Assembly: GCF_000611675.1 (NCBI RefSeq) | Contig: NZ_JATV01000016.1 | Location: 1 to 64,000 of the forward strand | DNA: 64,000 nt | Direction: 5' to 3' | Source of the DNA: Flavobacterium succinicans LMG 10402 | GTDB lineage: Bacteria; Bacteroidota; Bacteroidia; Flavobacteriales; Flavobacteriaceae | Shown here: in pieces, positions 54,080-63,561 of the stretch | Layout: each line of letters begins with the position of its first letter | Numbering within the stretch: the stretch's first letter is position 1 | Notes under the pieces: model-generated | Seen by the model: only the letters and a program-made list of their open reading frames with translations | Database searches by the model: none | Told to the model about the DNA's origin: nothing | Position numbers and translations under genes: made by a program

Positions 54080-55036
54080 TTATTGAACTGAAGCTCTTTG
54101 TAATTTATCATTTATGGCTATCCCAATGCCTTCATGAGGTACTTTTTCTACTAATAGCACTTCGATATCTTGAGCATCTAGCTCATGTAACAAGGCATAC
54201 AAACGCGAGGCTGCCTCTTCTAAATTCTGATCCCTAGACAATTGATTTTGAAACACAATCGCCGGATGATTATACGTTTGACAAAAAGACAATAACCCGA
54301 TTCGCTTGTTGCTATAGTTTTCAAGTGACTCTGAAATGTTTGTAGTAAAAAAAGTTGGGGTTGATGGCGCATAATGCTTGGACAGCATCCCTGGAGCCAC
54401 TGGCGCAATATCGTCTTTTGTAAATACTTTCAAAGGACCAACAACAGCTTCAATGGCTGAGATATTTGTAGCTCCAGCACGATACAAAATAGGTTCATCG
54501 CCTTCAAATCCCACAATGGTCGACTCAATTCCTCTTGCACAATCACCTCCATCCAAAACAAAAAGATCAGCAGGATCAAAATAATTCGACACATGAGACG
54601 CCGTTGTTGGGCTGATAGAACCAAAGGGATTAGCACTTGGTGCCGCCAACGGAAAATCTAAACTGTTCAAGAGTGCTAAAGCTACTGGATGATTGGGTAC
54701 CCTAACGGCAACGGTATCTTTGCCCGCCGTAATCAAATCTGAAATGTTTGGTTGCTTTTTGAGTACCAAAGTAAGTGGACCCGGCCAAAAAGCTTCGGCC
54801 AGCGCCCTAGCCTTGTCAGGAATAGCGACGGCTACTTGTTCCAAATCAGAATACGATTTCAAATGCACAATCAAGGGGTTGTATAACGGACGCTTTTTTA
54901 GATCGAAAATGGTTCGAATGGCTTTTTCATTGAAAATATTTCCAGCTAAACCATACACTGTTTCGGTAGGGATAGCAACAACAGCACCTTTGGTTAACAA
55001 GTTTGCCGCTTTTTGAATATCAGAAGTTATAGTCAT
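54080..55036 (-). CDS. L-threonylcarbamoyladenylate synthase, Sua5/YciO/YrdC type
   Basis: Sua5/TsaC enzymes make threonylcarbamoyl-AMP for t6A in tRNA. The 318-residue protein has the YrdC domain (AIPTETVYGLAGN, KKRPLYNPLIVHL, PSANPFGSISPT) and an additional C-terminal Sua5 domain (~215-318, ending PHEGIGIAINDKLQRA), as in the long Sua5 form. It lies 5 nt after the DUF6671 gene and 29 nt before the SbtA-like gene. Confidence 0.93.
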   Translation of the reverse strand: MTITSDIQKAANLLTKGAVVAIPTETVYGLAGNIFNEKAIRTIFDLKKRPLYNPLIVHLKSYSDLEQVAVAIPDKARALAEAFWPGPLTLVLKKQPNISDLITAGKDTVAVRVPNHPVALALLNSLDFPLAAPSANPFGSISPTTASHVSNYFDPADLFVLDGGDCARGIESTIVGFEGDEPILYRAGATNISAIEAVVGPLKVFTKDDIAPVAPGMLSKHYAPSTPTFFTTNISESLENYSNKRIGLLSFCQTYNHPAIVFQNQLSRDQNLEEAASRLYALLHELDAQDIEVLLVEKVPHEGIGIAINDKLQRASVQ

Positions 55037-55041
55037 GAATG

Positions 55042-55893
55042 TTATGGATTACAATAATTACAATAAGTTGGATCTTCGGTTTTCTTTTGATGAGGATACC
55101 ATACCTCAGTAGCATACTGGCATTTGGAACAGGAATAAATATGGCTTTTAACTGATTCCGTAGGACTTTTACACCAAGAGCAAGGTAATCCCAAACGAAC
55201 CTCAACTACTGTGAAACCAGGAATTTGACATTGTGGACAACAGGACTTTATATTTTTGACTAGCTGGCGAGTAGCTTGTGCAATGACCTCCATTCGAGTT
55301 GGATTATACATGGCTCTCATATCCGTCTCAACAAAAAACGACTCATATTTTGATTGAAAATATCGAAATTGCTCTATTAATTCTTTATCACAAACAATCC
55401 CTTTTCGTACTTCAAAATTTTTGATTTCTTTAGACCGCAGCAGCAAACCATGCGAAGGAAAATTGGCCTTAGCGGCAAAATCCCACAACTCCTTTTCCTG
55501 ACTAATTTCTTTAGAAAAAAAATTGGTATTTAGACTCAAACTGCGTCCTGTAATTTCTAGATCATTTTTTTGATCTATCAACAATACTATTTCATCATTA
55601 GCGACTACAAATCCGGCATTAGGATGCGGGCCAAACGATCCCTCCGACGCAATACCTATGTCGGAATGGGTAGCGACCATGGCTGCAAGACACTTGGCTC
55701 TTACGGTAGTCAAAGCATTATTTTCTCGGGAAATTTCTCCAGAAAAAGTACCAAAGACATCAGTATCAAAATGGTCAGGTACAAAACAAGTGAGACCTAA
55801 CTCTTGTGCTAAAATTGGCCCAATGACCTTTTCTTTGTGATGCATTGTCGCAAGGACAATTTTTCGTCCTTCAAAATTATTTGGTATCAACAA
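55042..55893 (-). CDS. DUF6671 family protein with C-terminal zinc-knuckle region
   Basis: The 283-residue protein fits my recollection of DUF6671 (GRKIVLATMHHKEKVIGPIL, ASEGSFGPHPNAGFVVANDE). Function is not known. Its last ~80 residues hold four CxxC pairs (CPQC, CSWC, CSKC, CNYC), suggesting a double zinc ribbon. Its 5' end overlaps the 96-residue gene upstream by 17 nt and its stop is 5 nt before the Sua5 gene. Co-transcription with a tRNA modification enzyme is suggestive but unproven. Confidence 0.75.
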   Translation of the reverse strand: MLIPNNFEGRKIVLATMHHKEKVIGPILAQELGLTCFVPDHFDTDVFGTFSGEISRENNALTTVRAKCLAAMVATHSDIGIASEGSFGPHPNAGFVVANDEIVLLIDQKNDLEITGRSLSLNTNFFSKEISQEKELWDFAAKANFPSHGLLLRSKEIKNFEVRKGIVCDKELIEQFRYFQSKYESFFVETDMRAMYNPTRMEVIAQATRQLVKNIKSCCPQCQIPGFTVVEVRLGLPCSWCKSPTESVKSHIYSCSKCQYATEVWYPHQKKTEDPTYCNYCNP

Positions 55894-56167
55894 ATTTTAT
55901 TGTGATTTGGCTAGTGACATTCAATTTTAATCCTTTTTCTTCAGCTTGCTCCAATACTTGCTGAATAGAGGCATGAGCTTCCTGTAACTCAACTATACGC
56001 TTCTTAGCATTGGAGGTATCTTTTTCAAAGCGAATCTCATTACTAAAACTCTCTAATGAATGATGCTTTATTTTATAATTAATCAATGAAAAAAGAATTT
56101 TGGCTGCTTCAGCAGGTGTAAATTCTCCATCAATAAGTTTAAATTGATTATTGTCTTCTTTAAGCAT
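55877..56167 (-). CDS. Small conserved protein, first of the DUF6671-Sua5 operon
   Basis: The 96-residue protein from ATG 56167 is charged, with a helical middle (AAKILFSLINYKIKHH) and a Glu/Gln-rich coiled coil after residue 60. I do not recognise a family, and no motif is visible. It is divergent from the LysR gene (88 nt) and overlaps the DUF6671 gene by 17 nt, so it is probably a real, co-translated gene. Confidence 0.65.
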   Translation of the reverse strand: MLKEDNNQFKLIDGEFTPAEAAKILFSLINYKIKHHSLESFSNEIRFEKDTSNAKKRIVELQEAHASIQQVLEQAEEKGLKLNVTSQITIKFVDTK

Positions 56168-56254
56168 GGCTACTATTTTTTTGTGATGCAAAATTGAATA
56201 AAACAACTCATTAATTTTTATTTATATTTGTTATACTTATCATTAAAATAATTT

Positions 56255-57178
56255 ATGAACTATACTTTACATCAACTGCAAGTTTTTCTCAAAATTGCAC
56301 AATGCCTTAGCATCACGAAAGCTGCCGAAGAACTTCATTTAACACAACCAGCTGTTTCTATACAATTGAAAAATTTTCAAGCACAATTCGATATTCCGCT
56401 AACAGAAATCATTGGAAGAAAATTGTATGTGACTGAGTTTGGAAAAGAAATTGCCATGGCTGCAGAAAAAATTGCCAATGAAATACATGCCATCAATTAC
56501 AAATCGCAAGCTTTTCAGGGCAAATTAAGTGGGAGGCTCAAAATCTCTATTGTTTCTACTGGAAAGTATATTATGCCAAATTTCCTGGCTGACTTCTTGC
56601 ACCTCCATCCCGATGTTGAACTGGTCTTGGATGTGACCAATAAATCAAAAGTTATTAAAAGTCTAGAAAAAAATGAAGTTGATTTTTCATTGGTTTCTAT
56701 ACTACCCGAAACATTACAAATCAATCGAATTGAGTTAATGCCCAACCGATTATTTTTAGTTTCTAATTCCATCACGGCATTTCCTGAGAAAAGTTACGAC
56801 AAAAAAATACTTGAAAACATTCCTCTTATTCAAAGAGAAAACGGTTCAGGAACCCGTCAGGCTTTGGAACAATTTATGCTTTCGAACCGTCTAAAAATGA
56901 GAAAAAAAATGGAACTCACCAGTAACGAAGCGGTTAAACAAGCCGTTATTGCTGGATTAGGCTGTGCTATCATGCCTAGTATTGGCATTAAAAATGAAAT
57001 CTCCAATGGTAGTCTTCACATCATACCCATTGAAGGACTGCCTATCGAATCGACTTGGAATTTGATTTGGCAAAAAAACAAAAATTTTTCGCCTGTGGCT
57101 CAAGCATATTTGACCTATTTGGAACAATTCAAAACCGAAATCATTAAAAATAAATTCAATTGGGTTCACAACTATTGA
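56255..57178 (+). CDS. LysR family transcriptional regulator
   Basis: The 307-residue regulator has the LysR HTH at the N-terminus (LHQLQVFLKIAQCLSITKAAEELHLTQPAVSIQLK) and a periplasmic-binding-like effector domain. It is divergent from the DUF6671-Sua5-SbtA operon, so regulation of that operon (especially the permease) is a natural guess, in analogy to LysR control of SbtA-type genes. The ligand is not known. Confidence 0.9.
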   Translation: MNYTLHQLQVFLKIAQCLSITKAAEELHLTQPAVSIQLKNFQAQFDIPLTEIIGRKLYVTEFGKEIAMAAEKIANEIHAINYKSQAFQGKLSGRLKISIVSTGKYIMPNFLADFLHLHPDVELVLDVTNKSKVIKSLEKNEVDFSLVSILPETLQINRIELMPNRLFLVSNSITAFPEKSYDKKILENIPLIQRENGSGTRQALEQFMLSNRLKMRKKMELTSNEAVKQAVIAGLGCAIMPSIGIKNEISNGSLHIIPIEGLPIESTWNLIWQKNKNFSPVAQAYLTYLEQFKTEIIKNKFNWVHNY

Positions 57179-57373
57179 TTACAATTTCTTGAGATGAAAA
57201 CACCCAACGATTACAGCGGTTAGAACACCTAAACTATGATGAAATCAAGTAGTCGTTTTACTTGCATTAATAAATGGTTCAGTATCTTAAACCCCCAAAA
57301 AAGCACTGTTTTTCAAACCAATAGCAAATAAAATTCTAACACAACTATAACACTTAAGTAAAAAGAAATAGCT

Positions 57374-57381
57374 TACCTTTG
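57374..57381 (+). promoter_or_regulatory. -7 element TACCTTTG upstream of the EamA transporter
   Basis: This exact TAnnTTTG match is 23 nt before the ATG at 57405. Confidence 0.45.
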
Positions 57382-57404
57382 CCCGCTTTTTAAAAATTAA
57401 AACA

Positions 57405-58301
57405 ATGATAAAAAATCAAGTATTAAAGGGAGTTTTCTTAGTAGGTTTGGGCGCTTCGAGCTATGGTATGTTAGCCACTTTTGTAAAACTAGCCTATGAT
57501 GAAGGATACTCTACACCCGAAGTTACCTCTGCTCAGTTTGTTTTGGGAATACTTGGAATGCTTATCATTAACTTTATTCAAAAAAATAAAAACAAAAACA
57601 CTACGGTAAAAGCTTCTGCCAAAAACATTTTACACTTAGTTTTAGCAGGAACTTCACTGGGTATGACGAGTTTGTTTTACTATTTGGCCGTAAAATACAT
57701 CCCCGTTTCTATCGCTATTGTGCTATTAATGCAGACCGTTTGGATGGGTGTTGTAGTAGAAATGGGCCTTGATAAAAAGTTACCTTCAGCCAAAAAAATA
57801 GGAGCCGTAATAGTAGTATTAATAGGTACCGTATTGGCTACAAACGTTATTGAAACCACAACCACACTGGATTGGAGAGGCATAGTATTGGGACTGCTGG
57901 CGGCGTCATCTTTTACAGCTACAATGTTTACTGCCAATCATATTGCCAATCACATATCTTCGGCGCAACGAAGCCTCTACATGCTTTTGGGTGGTGCCAT
58001 CATTGTTTTTACTTTTGGATATTTCACACAAACTGGACCATACCAATGGAGTATTTTTACAAAATGGGGTATTATTATAGCGTTGTTTGGAACGATCATT
58101 CCACCGTTGTTAATGAATGCCGGATTTCCATTAACTGGTATTGGTTTAGGAAGTATTGTTTCGGCAATCGAGCTACCCGTTTCAGTAACCTTGGCCTATA
58201 TGCTTTTGAATGAAAACGTAACTCTTTTGCAATGGACTGGAATTGCATTGATCATTATTGCCATCATTATCATGAATACTTCTTCGGCTAAAAAACAATA
58301 A
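57405..58301 (+). CDS. EamA/DMT family transporter
   Basis: The 298-residue protein has ten predicted membrane segments in two EamA repeats (GMTSLFYYLAVKYIPVSIAI in the first half; VSAIELPVSVTLAYMLLNE in the second). DMT transporters export amino acids, nucleosides or similar metabolites; the substrate is not known. It is a single gene. Confidence 0.88.
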   Translation: MIKNQVLKGVFLVGLGASSYGMLATFVKLAYDEGYSTPEVTSAQFVLGILGMLIINFIQKNKNKNTTVKASAKNILHLVLAGTSLGMTSLFYYLAVKYIPVSIAIVLLMQTVWMGVVVEMGLDKKLPSAKKIGAVIVVLIGTVLATNVIETTTTLDWRGIVLGLLAASSFTATMFTANHIANHISSAQRSLYMLLGGAIIVFTFGYFTQTGPYQWSIFTKWGIIIALFGTIIPPLLMNAGFPLTGIGLGSIVSAIELPVSVTLAYMLLNENVTLLQWTGIALIIIAIIIMNTSSAKKQ

Positions 58302-58448
58302 TTGCTGCTCAAGCTCATGATTTAATGATTATAGTAAAAACAGCAGAATCGGGCGACAACTTAAATTCTCACAATTAGATCAAAGTTTTTTTTACAAAAT
58401 CACTATGTATCGTTAATTTTTTCATAAATTCGTAACAAACAACTTGTT

Positions 58449-58805
58449 ATGAACGCACCTTGGCATTTGTATGTAATGGCTTTACTGTATGTTTTGGCAG
58501 GAGTCAATCATTTTAGATCGCCAAGAATGTATGAAAAAATCATTCCTCCTTATTTTCCAAATCCTCAATTACTGAACCTACTCAGCGGGGTACTTGAAAT
58601 CCTTTTTGGTCTAGGATTACTATTGACACCCACCAGATCCATTGCTGCCTGGAGTATCATTATATTGTTATTTGCATTTTTTCCAACACATATTTACATG
58701 ATCACCCAGCCTAAAGTTCGGATGGGATTACCGCTGTGGGTCTTATATTTAAGATTACCACTGCAATTGCTATTAGTATTTTGGTCCTTTCAATATACAT
58801 TGTAA
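58449..58805 (+). CDS. DoxX-like membrane protein
   Basis: The 118-residue protein has four membrane segments and a DoxX-type core ([21 protein letters not shown] and the later [13 protein letters not shown]). These proteins are linked to redox chemistry in the membrane but are mostly uncharacterised. It is 37 nt before the aquaporin gene and could be co-transcribed. Confidence 0.8.
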   Translation: MNAPWHLYVMALLYVLAGVNHFRSPRMYEKIIPPYFPNPQLLNLLSGVLEILFGLGLLLTPTRSIAAWSIIILLFAFFPTHIYMITQPKVRMGLPLWVLYLRLPLQLLLVFWSFQYTL

Positions 58806-58842
58806 ACTATTACATCTATTAACTATTTTAAATCAAGCACTT

Positions 58843-59550
58843 ATGAAAAAACTTTTTGCAGAATTCTTTGGAACATTTTGGTTAGTATTTGGAGGCTGTG
58901 GCAGCGCGTTATTTGCAGCAGGAATTCCAAATCTTGGTATTGGTTTTGCTGGCGTTGCGCTAGCCTTTGGTTTAACCGTATTAACAATGGCCTACGCTGT
59001 GGGTCATATTTCTGGTGGACACTTTAATCCTGCCGTTTCTTTTGGTCTTTGGGCTGGAGGACGCTTTGATGCTAAAGATTTAGTTCCATACATCATCGCA
59101 CAATGTGTAGGTGCCATAGCTGCAGCTGGAACATTGTATACTATTGCCGCTGGTAAAGTTGGTTTTGTTATTGATGCCACCAAAGCTGGTGCTTTTGCCT
59201 CCAACGGCTTTGATGCCTTTTCACCAGATGGCTACTCGATGCAAGCCGCTTTTATTGCAGAATTTGTATTGACCTTATTCTTTTTACTGGTAATCCTTGG
59301 CGCCACAGACAAATTTGCCAACGGGAAATTTGCAGGAATCGCTATTGGTCTTGCCCTTACTTTGATACACTTGATCAGTATTCCGATCACCAATACTTCT
59401 GTAAATCCTGCTCGTTCATTGTCGCAAGCAATTTTTGTGGGTGGCGAACCTTTAAGCCAAGTTTGGCTGTTTTGGGTGGCCCCAATTTTAGGAGCAATTG
59501 TAGCTGGATTTATCTATAAAAATCTTTTACAAGATCATGCTGCGGCTTAA
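58843..59550 (+). CDS. aqpZ: Aquaporin Z
   Basis: AqpZ is a water channel of the inner membrane. The 235-residue protein has the two NPA boxes at 62-64 ([10 protein letters not shown]) and 188-190 (SVNPARSLS), and the water-type selectivity residues His176 and Arg191. The length matches the family. It follows the DoxX-like gene and has a terminator. Confidence 0.95.
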   Translation: MKKLFAEFFGTFWLVFGGCGSALFAAGIPNLGIGFAGVALAFGLTVLTMAYAVGHISGGHFNPAVSFGLWAGGRFDAKDLVPYIIAQCVGAIAAAGTLYTIAAGKVGFVIDATKAGAFASNGFDAFSPDGYSMQAAFIAEFVLTLFFLLVILGATDKFANGKFAGIAIGLALTLIHLISIPITNTSVNPARSLSQAIFVGGEPLSQVWLFWVAPILGAIVAGFIYKNLLQDHAAA

Positions 59551-59562
59551 TTAGAATAAATT

Positions 59563-59609
59563 CAAAGAGAGAAAAAGAAACAAATGCAGTTCTTTTTCTC
59601 TTTATTTTT
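59563..59609 (+). terminator. Terminator after aqpZ
   Basis: AAAGAGAGAAAAAGAA (59564-59579) pairs imperfectly with TTCTTTTTCTCTTT (59590-59603), followed by a T-rich stretch. It overlaps the -7 element of the AlkB gene. Confidence 0.7.
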
Positions 59610-59610
59610 G
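59603..59610 (+). promoter_or_regulatory. -7 element TATTTTTG close to the AlkB start
   Basis: This exact TAnnTTTG match ends four bases before the ATG at 59615, again implying a nearly leaderless message. Confidence 0.4.
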
Positions 59611-59614
59611 TTGT

Positions 59615-60217
59615 ATGAAATCTCTTTTTGATCCCGAACCTCTTGTTTTTGAAGTTCCAGACGCCTCCATAATTTATTATCGTAATTTCTTCTCGACGGA
59701 AGAAGCAACTGTTCTTTTTGATATTTTACAAAAGGAAATTCCTTGGCAACAGGACAACATCAAAGTCTACGGTAAAGTGTATCCACAACCCCGATTAACA
59801 GCGCTTTTTGGTCACGAAGGAAAGTCCTATTCCTACTCGAATATTACTATGCATCCACATCCGTGGACTACAACGTTGCTCCAAATTAAACACAAAATTG
59901 AAACGATAGTTGAGGCCAATTTCTCGACCGTGCTGCTCAATCAGTATCGCGATGGAAAAGACAGCAATGGTTGGCATGCGGATAATGAAAAAGAATTAGG
60001 AATCAATCCCATCATAGCCTCAGTGAGTTTTGGAGCAGAGCGAATGTTTCAATTGAAACACAATAGCATTGCCAATCAAAAAATACATATACCTTTAGCA
60101 CACGGTAGTCTTTTAGTAATGAAAGGAACTACTCAGCACTTTTGGAAACATCAAATTCCGAAAACCACCAAACCAGTTGGCCCCAGAATTAACCTAACTT
60201 TCAGAATTATTCCATAA
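59615..60217 (+). CDS. Alpha-ketoglutarate-dependent DNA dioxygenase AlkB family
   Basis: The 200-residue oxygenase has the Fe(II) site His121-Ala-Asp123 (NGWHADNE) with His179 (FWKHQ), and the 2-oxoglutarate Arg191 and Arg197 (GPRINLTFR). It probably repairs N-alkylated bases in DNA or RNA by oxidative demethylation. It looks closer to the ALKBH2/3-type short form than to E. coli AlkB. It lies 20 nt before the sterol-desaturase gene. Confidence 0.9.
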   Translation: MKSLFDPEPLVFEVPDASIIYYRNFFSTEEATVLFDILQKEIPWQQDNIKVYGKVYPQPRLTALFGHEGKSYSYSNITMHPHPWTTTLLQIKHKIETIVEANFSTVLLNQYRDGKDSNGWHADNEKELGINPIIASVSFGAERMFQLKHNSIANQKIHIPLAHGSLLVMKGTTQHFWKHQIPKTTKPVGPRINLTFRIIP

Positions 60218-60237
60218 AACCAAAAAACTTTACCCAA

Positions 60238-61071
60238 TTGATCATGAATGAAATTGTTTCTTATTTTACCCATATTCCTTCTTCGCATAGAAGCCTAATT
60301 TTAGTTGGAGGAATTACCTTTTTCTGGATCATCGAAAATGCGTTTCCATTGTTCCGTTTTGATTATAAAAAATGGCAACATGCAGGAATTAATATCTTTT
60401 TTACTCTCACCACCATCGTTATCAATTTTTGTTTGGCATACTTATTACTAGTAACCGCAGATTGGACCGTTGCAAATGATTTTGGAATCCTTCAAATGCT
60501 TCCCGAAATGCCACTATGGCTGTACGCAATGATCGGATTGTTGCTTTTGGATTTAATTGGAGCTTATTTAGTTCACCTCATCGAACATCGGGTTAAAATA
60601 CTTTGGCGTTTTCACCTTATTCATCATACGGACACTTGGATTGACACCACAACAGCCAACCGACATCACCCAGGAGAAAGTGTCATTCGATTTGCTTTTA
60701 CATTGTTAGGCGTTTTCATAGTTGGTAGTCCAATGTGGATGGTGTTTTTGTACCAAACCTTATCCGTTATCGCCACGCAGTTCAATCATGCTAATATTGC
60801 ATTGCCCAAAAAAGTAGATTTGGTATTGAGCTACTTCATCGTTTCGCCCGACATGCACAAAGTACACCATCATTACAAATTACCCTACACCGATAGTAAT
60901 TATGGTAATATTTTTTCTGTTTGGGACCGATTGTTTGGCACTTTTAAAACACTTCCAAGAGAAGAAATAGTGTATGGCGTTGACACCCATCAAGATCCAA
61001 AAGAGCATAATGTATTAAAAAAATTATTATACATACCATTTCAAGAGCACCGATCACCTGACGCAAATTAG
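60238..61071 (+). CDS. Sterol desaturase/fatty acid hydroxylase family protein
   Basis: The 277-residue membrane protein has about four membrane segments and the di-iron histidine clusters of the family: HLIEHR, FHLIHHTD, RHHPGE and HKVHHHY. Such enzymes hydroxylate or desaturate lipids; the substrate is not known. It follows the AlkB gene by 20 nt. Confidence 0.9.
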   Translation: MIMNEIVSYFTHIPSSHRSLILVGGITFFWIIENAFPLFRFDYKKWQHAGINIFFTLTTIVINFCLAYLLLVTADWTVANDFGILQMLPEMPLWLYAMIGLLLLDLIGAYLVHLIEHRVKILWRFHLIHHTDTWIDTTTANRHHPGESVIRFAFTLLGVFIVGSPMWMVFLYQTLSVIATQFNHANIALPKKVDLVLSYFIVSPDMHKVHHHYKLPYTDSNYGNIFSVWDRLFGTFKTLPREEIVYGVDTHQDPKEHNVLKKLLYIPFQEHRSPDAN

Positions 61072-61189
61072 CCCACAAAAAAAAACAAGCATTTCAATTG
61101 AAGTACTAAAATTTTTTATTAATATTGGTAAAGCATTGAGAGCGCTATTTATAAATCACTTAACACCAATTTGAATTAATTTTCATGTA

Positions 61190-61468
61190 ATGAAAAAGAG
61201 TAACCGCAAAGAACTGAACTGGGAACAAACAGAAAAGCTTGTTACATTAGCCTTAGAAGAAAGAAATCCTTTCGAAATCATTAAAAAAGAATTTGGCCTG
61301 TCAGAAAAAGAAGCCTTAGAAATTATGAAGAAAAAGATGCCGGCTGAAAAATTTGAGATGTGGAAAAAGAAAGCAATGGCAAGTAAACCAAAACCAAAAC
61401 CTCAAAAAATAGACGATTTTGACGAAGATTTGGATGGAAAATATTACTTCAAAAACAAATTAGACTAA
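61190..61468 (+). CDS. TIGR03643/DUF2805 family protein
   Basis: The 92-residue charged protein opens with a helix-turn-helix-like region (NWEQTEKLVTLALEERNPFEIIKKEFGLSEKEAL), as in TIGR03643, and ends with a Lys/Pro-rich linker and acidic tail. Function is not established. A terminator starts 10 nt after the stop. Confidence 0.8.
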   Translation: MKKSNRKELNWEQTEKLVTLALEERNPFEIIKKEFGLSEKEALEIMKKKMPAEKFEMWKKKAMASKPKPKPQKIDDFDEDLDGKYYFKNKLD

Positions 61469-61478
61469 AATGACATAT

Positions 61479-61509
61479 ATACTCCTGATGGCTCAGGAGT
61501 ATTTTTTTT
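61479..61509 (+). terminator. Rho-independent terminator
   Basis: ATACTCCTGA (61479-61488) pairs with TCAGGAGTAT (61493-61502), then a T run. Confidence 0.9.
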
Positions 61510-61580
61510 ACCTCCAACAAAACAACCTTTTTAGTGTAACAAAAAGGATTCTAAATCGACTTATCACCCAAAATAATACT

Positions 61581-63440
61581 ATGAAAAAAATTATAGCAAC
61601 TCTTGCGATCGCTTCGCTTTTATTAGGTTGTAAAACAGGCAGTGCCACACTTAACAAAAAAAACACAGAAGTAAAAGTAGCCATCGACCTTGTTAATGTT
61701 AAAGATGACAAAGTACAGGTAAGTATTTTTGCGCCAAAAATAACAACCGATCAAGTAACCTTCAGTATTCCTAAAATCATACCAGGAACCTACTCCAATG
61801 ACAATTACGGGCGTTTTATTGACAACCTACAAGCCTTTGATTCCAAAGGAAATCTTTTGACTGCAAAAAAAACTGACGAAAACAATTGGACAATTGACCA
61901 AGCCAAAAAATTAACTAAAATCACCTATTTAGTTAATGACTCTTTCGATACTGAAAAGGGAAGTGAATTCGGCCAAGGAGATATTTTTTCTCCAGCAGGC
62001 ACCAACATTGAAGCCGGTTCTAATTTCATGGTAAATATGCATGGATTTGTTGGGTATTTTCAAGATCTAAAAGAAACCCCTTATCGAGTAACCATCACCC
62101 ATCCCGAAACACTTTGGGGTGCTACCTCCATGATTGATTTAGACCCAAAAAACAACTCGGATGAATACTTCACTTCTCGTTATGCAGAACTAGTAGAAAA
62201 TCCAGTAATGTATGCCAAGCCAGACTTTACCAGCTTTACGGTAGACGGTATGGACATTACCATTGCGGTTTACTCTCCAACTGGAAAAATCACAGCCGAG
62301 AGCATCACACCCGAAATGAAAAAAATGATGGTTGCTCAAAAAAACTTTTTAGGTAAAATCAACTCCAATAAAAAGTATACCGTGATTTTATATCTTTCAA
62401 GCATGCAACCGAACGATGCTAAAGGTTTTGGAGCACTAGAACACCCTACTTCTACTACTGTAGTAATGCCAGAAACTGCGCCGTTGTCCATGCTACAAGA
62501 ACAAATGAAAGATGTTGTCTCTCATGAATTTTTTCATATCGTTACACCGCTGACCATCCACTCGAAAGAAATTCAATATTTCGATTTTAACGCACCTAAA
62601 ATGTCGGAGCATTTGTGGCTTTATGAAGGCGTTACAGAATATTTTGCGAATCTCTTTCAAATCAATCAAGGACTAATTACCGAAGATGAATTCTACAAAA
62701 GAATTGCGGAAAAAATCACACAAGCTAATGGAATGAACGATACCATGCCCTTTACAACTATGAGTGCTAACGTATTGGAAGAACCTTATAAATCACAATA
62801 CTTAAATGTATACCAAAAAGGCGCATTGATAGGCATGTGTTTGGATATAATTATCCGCGAGAAATCAAATGGAGAAAGAGGTATTTTAGACCTTATGCAA
62901 AAACTTTCTGCTGAATATGGCGTTACCAAACCCTTTGACGACAAAGAATTGTTTGGCAAAATTGTTAGCTTAACTTATCCAGAAGTAGGAGCATTTCTTA
63001 CCACCTATGTAGCGGGTCCAACGCCAATTCCCTACGCTAGCTTTTTAGCCAAAGTAGGTGTTATTCCTAGCGTAATCAAAACGCCTGGAAATGTGTTTGT
63101 GAAAGGTCAAAGTCCTTATATCAACATTAATCCTTCAACAGGTGCCATTTTTGTTTTACCTGGCATAGAACTGAATGCTTTTTTTAATACACTAGAATTA
63201 AAAGGAAATGATGTTATTTTAAGCATTAACAACCAACCCTTCAATAAGGATAATATTTTTGAGGTAGTCACCAAAAGTCAAGAATGGAAAGAAAATGATC
63301 CGATAACGCTTACTATAAAAAGAGAGGGCAAAGAAAAAATTATTTCAGGAAAAATTGCCCTTCCCTATGTTGATCAAGAGAGTTTTAAAGCCAGCGAAAC
63401 TGGAAAAAACAATCTGAAAGACGCTTGGTTAAAAGGATAA
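61581..63440 (+). CDS. M61 family metallopeptidase (glycyl aminopeptidase-like) lipoprotein
   Basis: From ATG 61581 the product is 619 residues, with a lipoprotein signal (ATLAIASLLLGC, Cys17); the longer reading from 61470 runs through the terminator. The zinc motif HEFFH is at 315-319, with the likely third ligand among Glu349 and Glu353 in YEGVTEY. A PDZ-type domain (~500-590) follows. M61 enzymes release N-terminal Gly or Ala. It is probably in the periplasm or outer membrane. Confidence 0.9.
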   Translation: MKKIIATLAIASLLLGCKTGSATLNKKNTEVKVAIDLVNVKDDKVQVSIFAPKITTDQVTFSIPKIIPGTYSNDNYGRFIDNLQAFDSKGNLLTAKKTDENNWTIDQAKKLTKITYLVNDSFDTEKGSEFGQGDIFSPAGTNIEAGSNFMVNMHGFVGYFQDLKETPYRVTITHPETLWGATSMIDLDPKNNSDEYFTSRYAELVENPVMYAKPDFTSFTVDGMDITIAVYSPTGKITAESITPEMKKMMVAQKNFLGKINSNKKYTVILYLSSMQPNDAKGFGALEHPTSTTVVMPETAPLSMLQEQMKDVVSHEFFHIVTPLTIHSKEIQYFDFNAPKMSEHLWLYEGVTEYFANLFQINQGLITEDEFYKRIAEKITQANGMNDTMPFTTMSANVLEEPYKSQYLNVYQKGALIGMCLDIIIREKSNGERGILDLMQKLSAEYGVTKPFDDKELFGKIVSLTYPEVGAFLTTYVAGPTPIPYASFLAKVGVIPSVIKTPGNVFVKGQSPYININPSTGAIFVLPGIELNAFFNTLELKGNDVILSINNQPFNKDNIFEVVTKSQEWKENDPITLTIKREGKEKIISGKIALPYVDQESFKASETGKNNLKDAWLKG

Positions 63441-63460
63441 TTTATTCAAGTTTCAAAACC

Positions 63461-63494
63461 ATCCCAATTTAGTAATAGATTGGGATTTTTTTTT
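63461..63494 (+). terminator. Rho-independent terminator after the M61 gene
   Basis: ATCCCAAT pairs with ATTGGGAT, then a T run. Confidence 0.85.
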
Positions 63495-63561
63495 ATTTAC
63501 AAGACGAGATAGTATGGCATTTCAACATTTTTCTTTATTTTGCGACAAATTAAAAATCAAA

